Shown in pieces: positions 33,377 through 46,900 of a stretch of DNA of 64,000 nucleotides. The stretch's first letter is position 1. Every line of letters begins with the position of its first letter. The notes beneath the pieces are model-generated. The model saw only the letters and a list, made by a program, of their open reading frames with translations, was not told where the DNA came from and made no database searches. The position numbers and the translations under genes are program-made. Origin of the DNA: Reticulitermes speratus (lineage: Eukaryota > Arthropoda > Insecta > Blattodea > Rhinotermitidae); assembly GCA_021186555.1 (NCBI GenBank), contig JAJKFL010000042.1, positions 18,762,521 through 18,826,520 on the forward strand, in the 5' to 3' direction.

Positions 33377-36017
33377 AAAAAAAGATAGTTCCTAATAGAG
33401 TGTGTTCTAAATGCCGCTTTACTGAAGTAGTTAAACACTAAAGGCGTTTATTTCCACTAGCCTTCAGTTCTTTGTTTGCAACGGTTGGCACCACTTTGGT
33501 TACAGCAGCTTTATTTTATGTCACCTATTGTTTCCTTATTTTATATACTCAATATGCCGTTCAACTCAACAAACATTGTTATTATAATATCTATAAAGTA
33601 ACGCTATGAAGAAGAAATATTCTCAGCGAATTTTGCAATTCACGGTGACTGTATATGCTATTTTAGGGTAACTCCTTTATTCTTTTCGGTCTTTCTTCTT
33701 TTATTTTTGCTAATTCTTATGGTACATTTATTTTCATTTAATCTCGTTTGATTTTCTAAGTTGTCGTAGACCACATCTATGTCTGTCTGTCTGTCTGTCT
33801 GTATGCTATACGTGGGGTTGTTCAGTCCTTAAACTCTGTCCTCAGGACTCAGAGTCGTCCTCAAGAAGCTGTCAGTCTTACAGATAATCAAATTTTATCC
33901 TGTATTGTAAAAACTAATATTCATTACTTTCTTCACGAGCGACTGCAACTAGTTTCTATTTTGAGCTAGCTTAATACAGTTTCAGTACTCCATCCGCACT
34001 TTTTACAGATATTTTAATAATGTATTTTCTTTACAAGAAGGTTTTGGTAATTTTTCCCTTCAGCTTTTGACCAAAATTTCATAAGCACTTTTTATCCCTC
34101 CCTTGCCAGCTACGTACTCTGCCCATATACATTTCCTATTTTTCCTATTTTCTCCATTATTGTACACAAAGTTGCTACCTGCAGTGATGCGACATGTCTC
34201 TTCGTGCTACTGAATATTCATTAGCAAGATATAAACCATATAATCTCAGACATCAAGGCGGTAAAAAGCGGTATACGTATCAATGCCATAATAAAAGAAG
34301 GGAATATTTATGTCTCATAGTGGAGAATAAATTTCAGTAGTAATCTGATTATAAGCTAATTAGCTACCTAAATTACCCACAATAAAGCATCTAGCGTAAG
34401 AGCTATTAGTTTTACTGATAATCATGATTTACGCAGGAAATTCTGAAACCACATGAAGAGGGCTCAGCAAGTTGATGATGCGAATGTCCAGCCAACGTTG
34501 CAGAAATTGTTCTAATGCCCGGGATGAATGTAGGGAATCTTATAACTCGGATATCTGCAGCGCAGAATTAGAAATTAAGTTCTTGTAAGTTACGACTATA
34601 TTTACTTGGAGTTTGTTTTAACAGCGCTGCTAGTAGCTGAAATTATAGCATCCATTGGCTGAGCAGTGACTTTAAAATTATTTGGAAAAAATCGGGTTTG
34701 CCCAAATTTCATGTAGTGTGCCGAACTTAGATTGAAGACACTGATATAAATAACGCAGTATGTCAGTGAGTGTTGTCTTTGTCCGGACGAGTCATGAAAC
34801 ACTCACCTCCTGAGCACAAGTAACGAGGCCTACTGCTTCAGCCTGCTTGTTTGGTGGAAGGTGTTAAGAGGCTGCAGGGAACGTGATAATTTCAATTTAG
34901 GTCCTCTAAATAAACAGGAAGGAGTACAGACAAACGAGAAAATGTGAATTTCTAAATTCTGCGAAATAAAGTGTTAGAAAAAATTTAAACCCCTCATTGA
35001 TGTCACGTAATCTGTCGACGATGGATGACGTCTCAGCAGAGCACTGCAATATGTCTGGCGATATTCGAATAAGGCCACGAAGTAGTGAGTCTGAAGAGGC
35101 GGGTTCTTTTTTATTTCGACACCCTATTCTTTGCATTTTCCAGGATGGACAAGAAAAATCACAAGAGCTGAAATATCAGAAGCTGAAGTCCATAGATTTA
35201 AAATTCATTGAATTTGTACATTTATTTATTTCAGTTGATCTACCAAATTTTAAAATTAGTCAAATTTCTAATTAATCTTTTTTTGTGTTAATTAAATGAG
35301 AGTCTTACAGATCTGTTATGAGGTTTCTCCAAAACGTCTGAACAAACACGCTCCATTACATGGTGGAAAAATATAGATCTTCATTTTACTTTATACATAG
35401 TCCTAAGCCTTCGAAAATTTGTTAAAGCAACCTTAAGAACTAGTACAAACAAGCGCTGCAGTATTTAAAAGCACGCTCATATCTACACGTGCATTTCGTA
35501 TTATAATTGATGCCTTGCATGTTGCAAGGTATTTTCCTTCTCGATTTTTCTGTTGAGAGTTCACAACATAATGCTTTCTTTATTATTTCATGGTGATTGC
35601 ATAACCATAAACAATCATGTAATTAGAGTGACGTCATGTTAAAACGTCCCTCCAATTATTTTACTCCACTCAACCGCGCATACTTATGTGCATATTCGAA
35701 ACGTTAGCAAAACACACAGTATTAAGCTATTATTATGCTAAGCTCTCGAGTGCCTGACCTACGAAAATAAATAACACACGTCACAAGCCTCGAAGTTTCC
35801 AAATTTGCATTTTTAGGAGTGCAGCAATTTCAGATGGTCCTTTGTATCATTTTAATCGATATACATACATAAACCGACATCACGCTCATATCAAGGACTT
35901 CTAAGGGACAAGTGCAAATAGAGTGATATATGACATAAGTAAACTATTTTTCATGACGTTTTCGCGTCCATATTTAATTTATTTACCACCGACGCTACGT
36001 AATTTAGCAAGGGAGAG
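33377..36017. other. Unassigned sequence with a (GTCT)n tract
   Basis: A (GTCT)n microsatellite lies at 33779-33803. No gene is recognised in 2.6 kb. An inverted gtgagtgtt / aacactcac pair near 34766-34806 encloses a short loop but no recognised RNA fold. Opposed frames at 34906-35275 have no motif. Confidence 0.45.
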
Positions 36018-36120
36018 CAGTGGCGAATTCTGAACTGGAGGTCATGTCTAGCGGAAGGGGTATATAATGCGGCATTGTACGGTTCGCTAGACCCGACCTC
36101 CGTATCAGGATTCGCCGCTG
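36018..36120. repeat. Small foldback element, about 103 bp
   Basis: The left arm 36018-36055 (starts cagtggcgaattctgaa) and right arm 36083-36120 (ends aggattcgccgctg) are reverse complements, with roughly 80% matching and a loop of about 27 bp. It is followed after a few bases by the SINE 3-type tail (36128-36143). This may be a fold-back element or the hairpin end of a larger repeat. Confidence 0.6.
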
Positions 36121-36127
36121 AGTGGGA

Positions 36128-36143
36128 GTGTCGTTAAATAAAA
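36128..36143 (+). mobile_element. SINE family 3-type tail
   Basis: gtgtcgttaaataaaa matches the family 3 3' end at 30651 and 42241. No matching SINE body is recognisable upstream, where the foldback sits. Confidence 0.5.
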
Positions 36144-37516
36144 GGGGATATAAAAATGTAAGGGATAGAACGATGTAACAAGCTTCGTATTCCATCTTCT
36201 GTGTATTTTACGTTAAGGTTAAATAAAGTAGAGATTATATATATATATATATATAGAGGTGAGAGGGCTAAGAGACATGCAAAATATTTTTGTGGTACAT
36301 TCTCATAAGCAATCAATACTTCGGGTACAAAAAGAGAAGAAACAGGTAAAACCCGCCAATCAGTCGTCTTGAAGCGGACGAATCATGCTGTCACATGACA
36401 GGTCACAGAGCTACTCACCATTAAATACACGAAAGTGATTTATATACTTTATGAGGTAAAGATTAGAAGGCGTTACTTCCACACAAAATCTCGTAATTTC
36501 ATACTGAGAGTTTCATTAATTACGTGACAACGTAATTTTCCTTTTACGCTCATGCGTTGCTAATGAATATGGATTTTCTGCCCCGTGTTAAATGTCAGCT
36601 GAGGAGCGACATACATTTTGATATACACGAGTGTGGGAGAAGAGCAATGCTTTTAAATTAATCAGAAGTTATGCGAGTAAAATAAAATTATATCCTTCAT
36701 ATCCTTCAGTTCAGTGACCTTTGCACTCAATTTAATGTAGTTTTGTCTTCTTTCACGAGAAATTGGCATGTAATCTTCTTTCATAACACTATTCTATAAA
36801 ATGAAAGTCTCTTAATATCTATCATTGGTAAAATATCACTTCCGAAATGAGAAATATATTTGTGTGTCATTATTCATTTTAATAATATAATTATTCTGAG
36901 TTTTATGGAGGATGATTTGAAATCCAAACTTTAAAGACAAACAATAACCTGAATTTTATTTAAAAATTTAGTTTTTACCGTGCAGTGGACACACACGGCC
37001 TGAGTCAGTGCTGTGTGTGGAAATAAAGACTGTTTTGTTCTGCGATCCACACGAAAGGCACAAATACACTTCGTGGGCTAAATGCATAACTTTTCTCTAT
37101 TAACATTCCTGGTACGTAAAGTAACCACCAGACTTTAAAGGATTAATATCGCCGTCAACCTATGGGATTAGGCACAATGAGGTGTTGCGTTTTCATTAAA
37201 TTCTTCATAATTTTATTGGTCTTTCAACATTCCTTTCTCTTTCGTAGCTCATAATACAAAAATCCTTTCGGGTACAGTTTGTTGAATATTCATTGTTCTT
37301 GTGTTTTTCTTCTGTCTCTGATATTTTTAAAGTATAATACTTAACTTTTCTTAATCCCGGTGTACGCCTGTTGCCTAAATCCTGTAACAGATGTAAGGAA
37401 ACACTTCGACATCTTTAGTCCCTTCGGTAATCTGTAGGTAATAGAGCTTACCGATAGCTTGTCCCGAAACATCAATAACAAACTACTAATCTATGCTGCG
37501 TAAAATCTCAGAAGAG
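36144..37516. other. Unassigned sequence with a (TA)n tract
   Basis: A (TA)n tract lies at about 36236-36256. No gene recognised. Confidence 0.5.
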
Positions 37517-37826
37517 CGCAGTGGCGCGGTGGCGCAGTTGGTTGAGGCACTGCGCTACAAACCGGAAGGTCACGGGTTCGATTTCCGATGGTGTAATTGA
37601 AAATTTTCATTTACATAATCCTTTCGGCCGCACTATGGCCCTGCGGGTCGACTCAGCCTCTAACAGAAATGAGTACCAGGAGTATTTCCTGGGGGGGGGT
37701 AAAGGCGGCCGATGCGTAGGGCTGACAACCTTACCACCTTCATGTGCCGATTGTCTAGAAATCTGGAAGCCTCAACCTCCTGGAACACTAAGGGACTGTC
37801 CAGGCCTGTAGAGGGATTGCTTTACC
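37517..37826 (+). mobile_element. SINE family 2, best-preserved head
   Basis: The tRNA-derived head has an A box tggcgcagttgg (37530-37541) and a B box ggttcgatttcc (37575-37586), both close to the RNA polymerase III consensus. The body holds tttcggccgcactatggccc, a G9 run and the taaaggcggccgatg block. It ends near cctgtagagggattgcttta. The 96-codon frame across it (37521-37811) is a SINE artefact, including a tRNA-derived [17 protein letters not shown] start. Confidence 0.88.
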
Positions 37827-39889
37827 TTTGCTGTACTCGTAAATTTGTTTGCATACGAGTATTATCCAGTACAGTTTTCTTCTAATGGGCATGCACGAAC
37901 TGTGATTGTAATGTACAGTTTCACAGTACTGAATCATGTTTCACAGGCTAAAGCTGTGTCTTATCATGTATCAGTATTATTCAAATGGTCACAACATTTG
38001 CATATGAATAGCTGCGGAGAAGGCAATTCTGTGCTGCTAATTCGCGTGACCATGATAACTTACTCTTGTTACGAACATTCTATTAATTAATGTCCAGTTG
38101 TAAATTATTTTGTAATTTATTTTATCAGAATATTTACGAAATGTGCATTATATACTTCAGGAACTACTATGTTTGGAAACATTGAGGAATAAATAAATAA
38201 GTAAATAAATAAACAAATATAAGGCGGTGTACTTTTGAGCATTTTTTCCTGTATAAAGCAACTCTCAGTCACGATAGCAGAACAGGTCCTGAGAGTATAG
38301 ATGGAGTGTACAAGCTTCAGACACAGACGATAGCTGCGCATACAGGTCATTGAATAGGGGGGGGGGGGTGATAGCTTGAGGATTGATTAAGGGCTAAAAA
38401 ATCCTAAACATGATATAGCTGCTATGATGCGAAGTGTTTGGAGGTTAGTTGGTTACTATGTCTTCGGAGAAGAGGATATTTACACTTCAGCTTTATTATT
38501 TAAGCCAGACCAAACCTCCGAGCGCTGTACCCTTACTGAGGGTATAAGATTGGCTTCAACAAATGAAACAAAGTCCCTTGTAGGAAACTAACTGCAGCTC
38601 AGATATCCAAGGACTTCCAAGCATTTTATGAAAGAAGACGAGCAGGCGCTTTGCTGTATTCTGAGACAGATAAATCAGTTTCCTGGCTTTAGATATTTTA
38701 AATTTTATTGCTATATTGGTATTCGTGCATGCGTTTCTTCCACTCAGGTTTTCCGCCAAACATTTCTCATCCGCAACATGCAAATCATCGACATTTGCCA
38801 CAGCAAATATCACGAGGAACTTAAATCGTTTATACCAAAGTATAAAAGCGATGATTTTCGACTTCTTAACTGTGACGCCGCGAAGTTTTGTATGAAATTT
38901 ATTCTCATTTCGGTTGAATATGTTCTTTGCATCTTTACTTTATTTTACGCTGAAAGTTAGTTACAAATTCTCCCGAATTTCCGCAAATGCATTTTGAATT
39001 TTGAGATACACGACTGGCGTTTCATAAGAGACACCCTTTCAGTTACTGTCATGAGCACATTAGATCTCGAAACATGAAAGACGTGATCAGCCTTCGTCTC
39101 AGATATTGGGCCACATAGAAAAGCTTTATCTTTTACATACAGAAAATAGTCCTACGATGTATTTGACTGTCACTAATATATCGATTTATGTTTTACCTAA
39201 ATTATGTTTTCCGATGAAATTATTTGTTCATTGTAGGAGTTTTTGGTTTCCTGCAGAGTGTCTGTTCCAATCGTTCCGTGTCCGTTCCTCTCTAAGCATG
39301 AAATAACACTTGATTAACATCTGTGTGCCGAAAAATACCATAAAATACCCTGTTCAAAAAGCTGTCGCGCTGTCGCATTCGATTTCCAAAACTTCCGAAC
39401 AAATAGGTTTTTATCCGAACATTCTCTGCAGGTTTGCCTTATAGGGTGCAATGAAATGTCGTCCTAAATCCTGAATTCCCGCATGCTTTCACAAGGATGA
39501 CTATGTAAAATATGAAAGAATCTTAACTAATGTATGTCAACACAATTTCTCAGCTAAGGCAGTCCCTTTAATTATTTATGTATTTATCTTTAATGCCGTC
39601 TAAAAATTGAATCCTGAAGTTTGAACAACGTCTTGAAATAAAATAAAAATCCTATTTGATTTTGTCATAGCTCTTTTGCTGCAGATCCAAAAGTACTGTA
39701 TTATTAAGCCATGTAAATTCATACGTGGCTAGCGAGGTTTAGAAAGACTGTATTGCCTCTACATTCAGGGTAAAGCAGACCAAGTATGGTAATTTACTTT
39801 GAGTTATTTTACACTGAAAATGAAGGCATTATAATCCCTCGAAAGGTAGGTAATGCCTTTATTTTCAGGGTCGAGAAATACTTCTGTAA
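37827..39889. other. Unassigned sequence
   Basis: A G12 run lies at about 38358-38369 and an A/T-rich aataaataaa tract at about 38190-38215. No gene is recognised. The frames at 38556-38813 (-) and 38628-38960 (+) overlap on opposite strands without motifs. Confidence 0.5.
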
Positions 39890-40665
39890 CTATTAAGGCT
39901 CTCTAATCCTCCAAACTTGTAACTGTTTACCAGTTGGTACAGCGTAACATGTCATAACACTTGAATATTCAGCATAAAAAATTAATCCGTAATATGCGTA
40001 ACATACATACATACACAGACACACACATTCCATGGCATCCATAAGTCTGTCGAAGTGACAACTGGATGTGGAATAAGTCATAATATACAAATACACAGCT
40101 ATAAAGACTATAGAATTTTACATTTGAACACTATAAACTAGAACACTATAAACGTGTTACATACATCACTATGAACCATCTTTATACATAAAAAATTCAT
40201 CTACTGATTAAAAGGAGTGTGTATTTAAGTATTTTCTTAATGCTACTTTAAATTTTGTCTTTTCATTCCTAAGACTTATGAGAGTCAGAGGGTGTATGTT
40301 GAAAATTCTGATACCGGCATAGAATGTATTTTTTTGAAAACAAGATAGGTTGACATTTGGTCTATGCAGGTGGTGCTTATTTCTGGTGTCTATACTGTGT
40401 ATAGATGAATTTGTTTGAAAAGGTTCTTGATTGTTTAAAATAAAGTTCATTAATGGAAATATATATTGACATGGAATAGGTAAAATCTCTAATTTTTTAA
40501 ACAGACTTCTGCATGGAGTTCTTGGTTGTGCACCGACCATAATTCTTATGATTTTCTTTTGTAAGTTTAATATCTTCTTATTCATCTTACAAAAAACAAT
40601 TATCAGAATTATCACTGCTTTAATTTGCTGACATTGCACTGGGGACTTAAATAATTTGTGTAAGT
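39890..40665 (-). pseudogene. LINE C remnant: C-terminal end of a reverse transcriptase plus 3' UTR
   Basis: The minus frame 40208-40639 (143 codons, uninterrupted) matches the C-terminal domain of a common non-LTR reverse transcriptase type: ILNLQKKIIRIM.G, then RSLFKKLEILPIPCQYI, SIHSIDTRNKHHLHRP, and a terminal FYAGIRIFN...FKVALRKYLNTHSF. I infer a jockey/CR1-superfamily element. The sequence below the stop, down to about 39890, is probably its 3' UTR and includes a (CATA)n-like tract near 40000-40015. The intact terminal frame makes it younger-looking than the LINE A copies, but it is 5'-truncated with no catalytic core. Confidence 0.85.
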
Positions 40666-42059
40666 GTATATATATATGTTTAATAAATACATATTAAGAC
40701 GTTAATATTGTTAATATATATGTCTGAAAGGCTTGCTATTACAGAAATGTTTTTATTATTTTAACTCCTGGTGTAACATACATTTATTTAACAGCCTGTA
40801 GCAACTGAGACATTACAACATTCATTACTAAGACCTGTCGCACAACTAAAGTCATGAGCAATAAAGTTTCCGCTACTATGAAAGTCTTAGAATTACTGAA
40901 ACTGTTCTACACCAAAAAATAACCCTATACGTATTCGCTGTTTTCCATCTTGGCACCAGTAATTCCTTTCCTTGTGTCTGCTCATAACGCACACACGCTA
41001 AATCACAGCAATATTTAAACAAGTCACGTATTCACAATGCTAGCTTATGGCACTCCGTTTCAGCATCGTTAATCACATAAACAAAACGAACGTACGTTTT
41101 TCTTACAGAAGTCACCGGTGGTTTGCGAGATGCCTAAACCCTGTGTGCCACTTCTTTAGTGGTCCTAAAATACAGTAGTCGCTTTCGTGATTTAGTTAAC
41201 AAGGAAACCTCAGCCATCTTAACCCACACTGCCTTGCATACTCGTCGTATCTCCGTCCGCCTGCAGTTCTTTATTTTGCATAAAACGAAAAACTGTTGTG
41301 TAAATCATGATTTGCCTTACGCAAAATAGTGAGGGTGATTGAACGTTGCCTTGAGACTAAATACGTATAAAATTTTAACGTGTTTGTCCTTTTCCCTTCT
41401 AAAATAAATCGTATACCTATTTTCAGAACTTTGGAAAGTAATGGGCAATTCTAATGACATGAAAGGAACTGTACTAGAAGGTCAAGTGTACAGGAGGAAA
41501 ACCATGAAATAAAATTGCATTTGAGCAATTTTAAGCACTTCTATTCCTGTGATATTATTTATCATGAAATAAAAAAACCTGACGTTAATAGGGCATTTAT
41601 CTCGCATCAGTGACGTAAATGCCTGAGCCAGGTGACTTCAATCTCCAATTTATTAAATTCTTGTCTCCATAATTAATACCCTAATACCCTATGTCAGTAG
41701 ATTAGTCTCACTTGGGCAGCTAGAATTGCCGGTTTTCCGTGGTTACAATTAATAATGAGAAAGATAGTGTAAGGTAGGGGCTGAGGCCGAAGAAACAGCT
41801 CGGAAATGAGCATGTAACACGACATAGCACAACCAGATGGCAGCACTCCGTAGAAGAAATTGCTTTTGGTTTTCTCTAAGAATAAACGAATGTCCCATGG
41901 AAGAGGCCGTGGTTGTGCGCGTTGGTCATATGAGAAGCACGTGGCTAGTACTTTAATAATTTTCTCCCATCACCGCGCTGGTCTTCAAGTTATCTCTTCC
42001 CTGTATATTTTTCAACTAAATTTATACAAATATTTTGCCCTTCTTATGTTTTCCATAAT
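40666..42059. other. Unassigned sequence
   Basis: No gene or repeat recognised. A 97-codon frame (41860-42153) runs into SINE 3. Confidence 0.5.
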
Positions 42060-42260
42060 CGCGAAGGCCGGGGGATCAATTCCAGGCCTGTCCATGCTGG
42101 ATTTATGGTGGACTAAGTGGCAACGGGAGAGGTTTTATACTTCGAGTACTTAAAGTTTTCCTGTTAGTATCATTCCAACCCTTCTCAATATTCATGTTTA
42201 ATCATTATATTAACGAGGCAACAAAGTCTTAGAATATGAAAGCGTCGTTAAATAAAACAC
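42060..42260 (+). mobile_element. SINE family 3 copy
   Basis: A B-box-like ggatcaattcc (42073-42083) is followed by a body of about 150 bp and the tail agcgtcgttaaataaaacac (42241-42260). The A box is not clear. Confidence 0.55.
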
Positions 42261-43199
42261 TTCTCTCTCTGTCTACCTCGTCCTTGACGATTCTGAAAGG
42301 TAAGATTTTTGAAGATCCTCATTACGTAGTTTTGCAAATTCTCATATTTCCTTCACTGCCTTCTGGTACACTACATAGAGTAATTCCGTCAATCAGAGGA
42401 CAGCTGCTCAATAAATAAGTTGGATAAACTTAAAAGATCACGATCGGTACAATATTATTTATTAATTAAATTATTTATAGTTTAGCTAGATGTTTAGGTT
42501 CTTTCATGGGCCATCGTGAGGCACACATAAATATATTTAGTAAAGTATGCCGTATGTAACACGAAAAACATTAATCCTAAAGTATTCCTTTGTCACGCAT
42601 AAAGGCATGTCACTCGTCCAGATACCAATAATAACAATTATGTGCATAACGTAAGTTCACACAGCACAAACTGATGTACCAGTTCATAATACATAAATTC
42701 AGTACTTTAACTTTACAATAATAACCTGGCAACAGTCACATTGGCCTACAGGCTCTCAATGATAATATGTACACAGATTTCCCGGACTGTAACGTTGAAA
42801 CAGTTTTTTTTAACAGAAAATATGAAGGGTCGCTTACTTTCGACAGCGCTTACAAATATTAGAAACTTAATTAATGCGGTGACAATATCTTATTCCTGAA
42901 ACTCGGAATAAGCTGAAAACTTCGCGGAAAGTTAAGTATTATTTGCACATTGCAGGTTGATGTCATGTTACAGTGATAACACTTTAAAATGTGAGTTATA
43001 ATTACGCTTGTAAATGACAATTATGAATGAAATTAGTTTATATAACATGCTTTCAAAACACAAATTTTTTGTACAGAGAAGGGGAATTTATAAACTCTTC
43101 GAGAACATTTACTCCCATGGTCAGCCACAGGTCACCACAGCATGTCTTTTTGACGGTTGATTCTTGTAAACTTTACCCACAAGAAAAAATAGTACTGAG
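42261..43199. other. Unassigned sequence
   Basis: Nothing recognised. Confidence 0.5.
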
Positions 43200-43945
43200 T
43201 GTTATTTATTCGATTATTTATTCAGTTGCTTACTTGGTTAAAGCTTTACACGGGCTGTTTTTCGTTGCTTTTTTGTTTACTTGCTTAGTTACTTCGGTTA
43301 ATCAGTTTTTTGACAGTCGATTGATTACTCAGTCGTTAATTTGTTACTTGATTATACTTTTGTTTGTTAGTTCCTCATTTGTTTAGTTAGGTACTTGTTT
43401 GTTGCTTACTTGATTTGTTAATTACTTACATAAATTTTAAGTTACTTACTTGTCAGTTAAGTAATTTTGCTCTTTCGATATTTGGCTAATTAACTTATTC
43501 TTTACTTGTTTACATGATTAGCTATGACTGTGATTACTTGCTCAATTAATTAGTTAGTAATTTCGTTGCTTGGATATCTATTTAGTCGGTCGTTTGAATA
43601 TTTAATTACTTAGTTATGTGACTGTATGTTTAGGTACGCGTTTCGTCAGTTGCTGTTGCTTGATTTTTTTCGTTTCTTATTTGTTGGCTACTAATTTGTT
43701 TGGCTGGAGGGTTAGTTGGTCGGCTTGTTAATTCATTACTTGATTGATTAGCTACTTGTCTGATTTGATCACCTGTTATTTACTCGGTTATTTACTATTT
43801 ATTTGATGGATTAGTTACGTTATTGGCTTTTGGTTTCTCATTTATTAGGTTGTGAATATATTCGGTTGACTAGGTACTTGACTGAATGTGTAGTAAGAAG
43901 GTACTTCTTTGGTTAGTTATTCCCTTTATTTATTCCGTTCCAGCT
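43200..43945. repeat. Decayed tetranucleotide repeat tract, about 745 bp
   Basis: T-rich and C-poor on the + strand, built from endlessly varied four-base words (TTAC, TTAG, TTGT, TTGA, ACTT). Phrases such as gcttacttg, gttagttactt and ttgattacttg recur with a four-base period but without exact units. The 119-codon frame at 43027-43386 runs into it and is not taken as a gene. Confidence 0.7.
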
Positions 43946-46900
43946 TGGCCCCTTTTATGGTTCTTAATATTATTTACACCTGTTGGTCTATATTCTCAGT
44001 CGCGCCACCTTTATTTCTGGGCATTACCGCTATGTCTTATTAGCTTATAATTTCCAGCGTATATTCAGCACTAAGGCTTAGAATCTGTTAAGAATATTGC
44101 AGTGTGCGCTGTAATTTTAAAGAGAATCATAATGCCATTATCATAAAGTAGCCTATATGTACCCATACATATACTGTTACATCTTGTAAAGAAAGAAGGC
44201 AGCGTATCGTATAATGTTTTGCAAAATCATCACCTCGAGCTTCCAACTCCATGTTTTTTATGTCAACATGTCCAATCAGAGCAACAGGCTGTGGGATGTT
44301 GTTCTTGTTTGTTGTGTGGCATGGAGTGTTTTCGTCGTCTGGAATACTCCCAGACGACTTGAAATGTTTGCTCTGAAACAGCCTTTTCCTGGAAGATCTG
44401 TCAATTTTGTATGAACTGATGGAAGGCAATCTGTTTCTTTCGAATTATTTTACGTCTTCGAATACTTGTTTGGGAAAGGTTATTTCTGCTTCAATATATA
44501 TTTTGTTGCGAAACATTTCATAAAAATAACGTAAAATTTAATAATTTTAAACTTAATAGTTAAAATGTTTAATTAAGTATGTAGAAAATACTTATGCGTC
44601 TTTTGGGTTTGGATTCTCTTTTCTGAACTATGAATAACTTCAGATGTTTCATAATTAAAGTAATTAATAATTTTATCCATTACTTTTCGCCAATTTATAA
44701 TGAAAAACATCATCATTTTTCGTGAGTTTACACATAGCGCAGTGTTAGCTGACACGTGTTAGTTTTGGCAATTATTGCAATAATTTCCAGTCACTACCAC
44801 GTTTATAAATTTGAAGCAGAAATAAATTTCATTTTAGTGACGAATTATGCCGTCTACCGTACTGACGCAGCCATAACTCACAAAACATTAAAAATGGAAT
44901 CTATTTTAATGCGGGAAATTGCACACAGCTTTCTCTTCTCCGAGATGTGATGAGATTTTCTTTTTTATTTTCAACCGTTTTTATTCAAATCGTTGTTGGT
45001 GCTACAGTTATCCGCGATTTTGTAAATATGTTATTACTAGTCCCCTTGTGGAAGCTTGACTGACTGGAGCTGTTAAGCGCCCAGCCCTACCCACCCACCT
45101 CCTTTCGAAACTTGTGCTGTCTGCTTCGTCAATGTCACGGAGCCATACAAACTCGTAAGCATCGTGACAGTCCATGTCATTCTACGAGCGCTATAAAATG
45201 CACATATGATACATTTTCCAGTTCCGTGTATGCTGAAGGGTTATAGATGTATATATACACGGTCTGTTATAGTCAAAACGTCTTGTTGTGAGGAAATCAA
45301 ACTGGAAGGTAAAAAGGTGGTGTAAAGCTACACTGAAGTTTTGGAGTTGTTAGGACGAAATGTGGGAAAACGAATATAATGAGTAGGCCATGTATGTGTC
45401 CTTTCGCGTACTCAATTTTCGAAGCCACTGAACGAATTTCGATACAGTTTAGAATTGAGAGGTGTTCTACACCGAAAGCCCTGTCGATAATTATTTTATT
45501 GCGCATAAATCACAATTGAAATTGCCAGATGCTTAAAAAAAGAGATATCATTCCAAAAGTTGGTAAACTTTCAAAACAATGTAAGCATAATTGCGGTATG
45601 AAACTTTCATTTGGAGCCTTTTTATGTGGGATGAATACTTAATGAACTACAAGGAAAAATGTTAGGATATTTTGTGACGTCATGCTGTGTCATGAGCTAT
45701 GAAATGACGAGTGGATTCAGGCGGCACGGTATGTACAAAGATATTCAGAAATCCACTTTACAAGTTGTAAATATAAGGACTTTAGACCCTTAATTTAAAT
45801 AATAATCTTTATGTCTAAGTTTATTTTTGTTTATTCGTGTTTTTGTAACATTCGAAGGAAAATTAACACTTCTAAAAACTCTATTAAAGATATATTTTTG
45901 CCAGTCGGCTTTAGTTGTCTTGAACCACAAGGTACACTTTACTCAGTATTGGTCTAAGTTGTGCAAAGCAAAAAATCTTTCCTAATTTTGGACTAGATTT
46001 CAGTGATTTCATATAATTCTTAGCCTCGCTTCCAAGAAAGTTACTGTGTCCTCAAATACTTTTCTTGCAGACAATGCCTACATGCTTCTCCGCGTTAAAT
46101 ATTGTGAGATATTCATATAAGAACTTTGTGTATGATCCGCAATATGACGGAACTTTGTGCGCGCTTCTAATAACAAACTTGAAACTTAAAGTAGTGCCGG
46201 CTTTATACGCTTTATATTCCACATCTCACGGCGCTGCTTTCGTTTAGAGCGTTCTTCATGTTCACGCTGAATAAATGCCACAATAAAACGCACCATCTGA
46301 AGAAGAATATCGTCTGTTATTCTAGAAGCACATAGAGGGGGAAGAATATTGAATTAAGACGAGCTTTAAGTGATGAAGATCGTCTTTACGCTGATTATCA
46401 GCGAGAGATGGAGTCCTCTCTTGTAACAAGATTCACATATTGGAATAAATGCAGAGATTAGGATGGTTGCTTTAAGTTGATTAACAAGAATACGATTTTC
46501 ATCGACGCAGTTACCTCCATCATGTATCAGACATTGTTTAACGACGCTATGTAAAATCCTGAACTTAAATATCTTAGAACAATCTTAGAAAATAATTAAG
46601 GGCAATGTTTTTGAAACAACAAAGAGGTTGTAACATATTTTAAATGCAACCCTGTAATTTTCAGAGAATTTAGAATTATATTGCTAACAACTCTATGAAG
46701 ACGGCTATTTAATTTTACCGTAACAAATACATGTACACGGTATTATATATTTTATCCTGAAAGGTGGGGATATGAATGAATGAAACGTGAATTTGAATAA
46801 AAGTGACTTCCGTAGAATTCTAACTGCAGTTTTTCTTTGCGTTTAAAAATCAAATTTTCTTTTTTATCTCGGGAAAAAGCGATTTGATATAGGGCCGAGA

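Noticed and set aside
34766..34806. Inverted gtgagtgtt / aacactcac pair around gtccggacgagtcatgaaac, reminiscent of a ribozyme
   Set aside because: The enclosed loop is too short for the conserved hammerhead core, and the ctgatgag element is absent.
37521..37811. 96-codon + frame as a gene
   Set aside because: It starts in the tRNA-derived head of SINE family 2 and lies wholly within that SINE.
43027..43386. 119-codon hydrophobic frame as a small membrane protein
   Set aside because: Much of it is the decayed T-rich tetranucleotide tract, whose translation is necessarily rich in L, F, V, Y and I.
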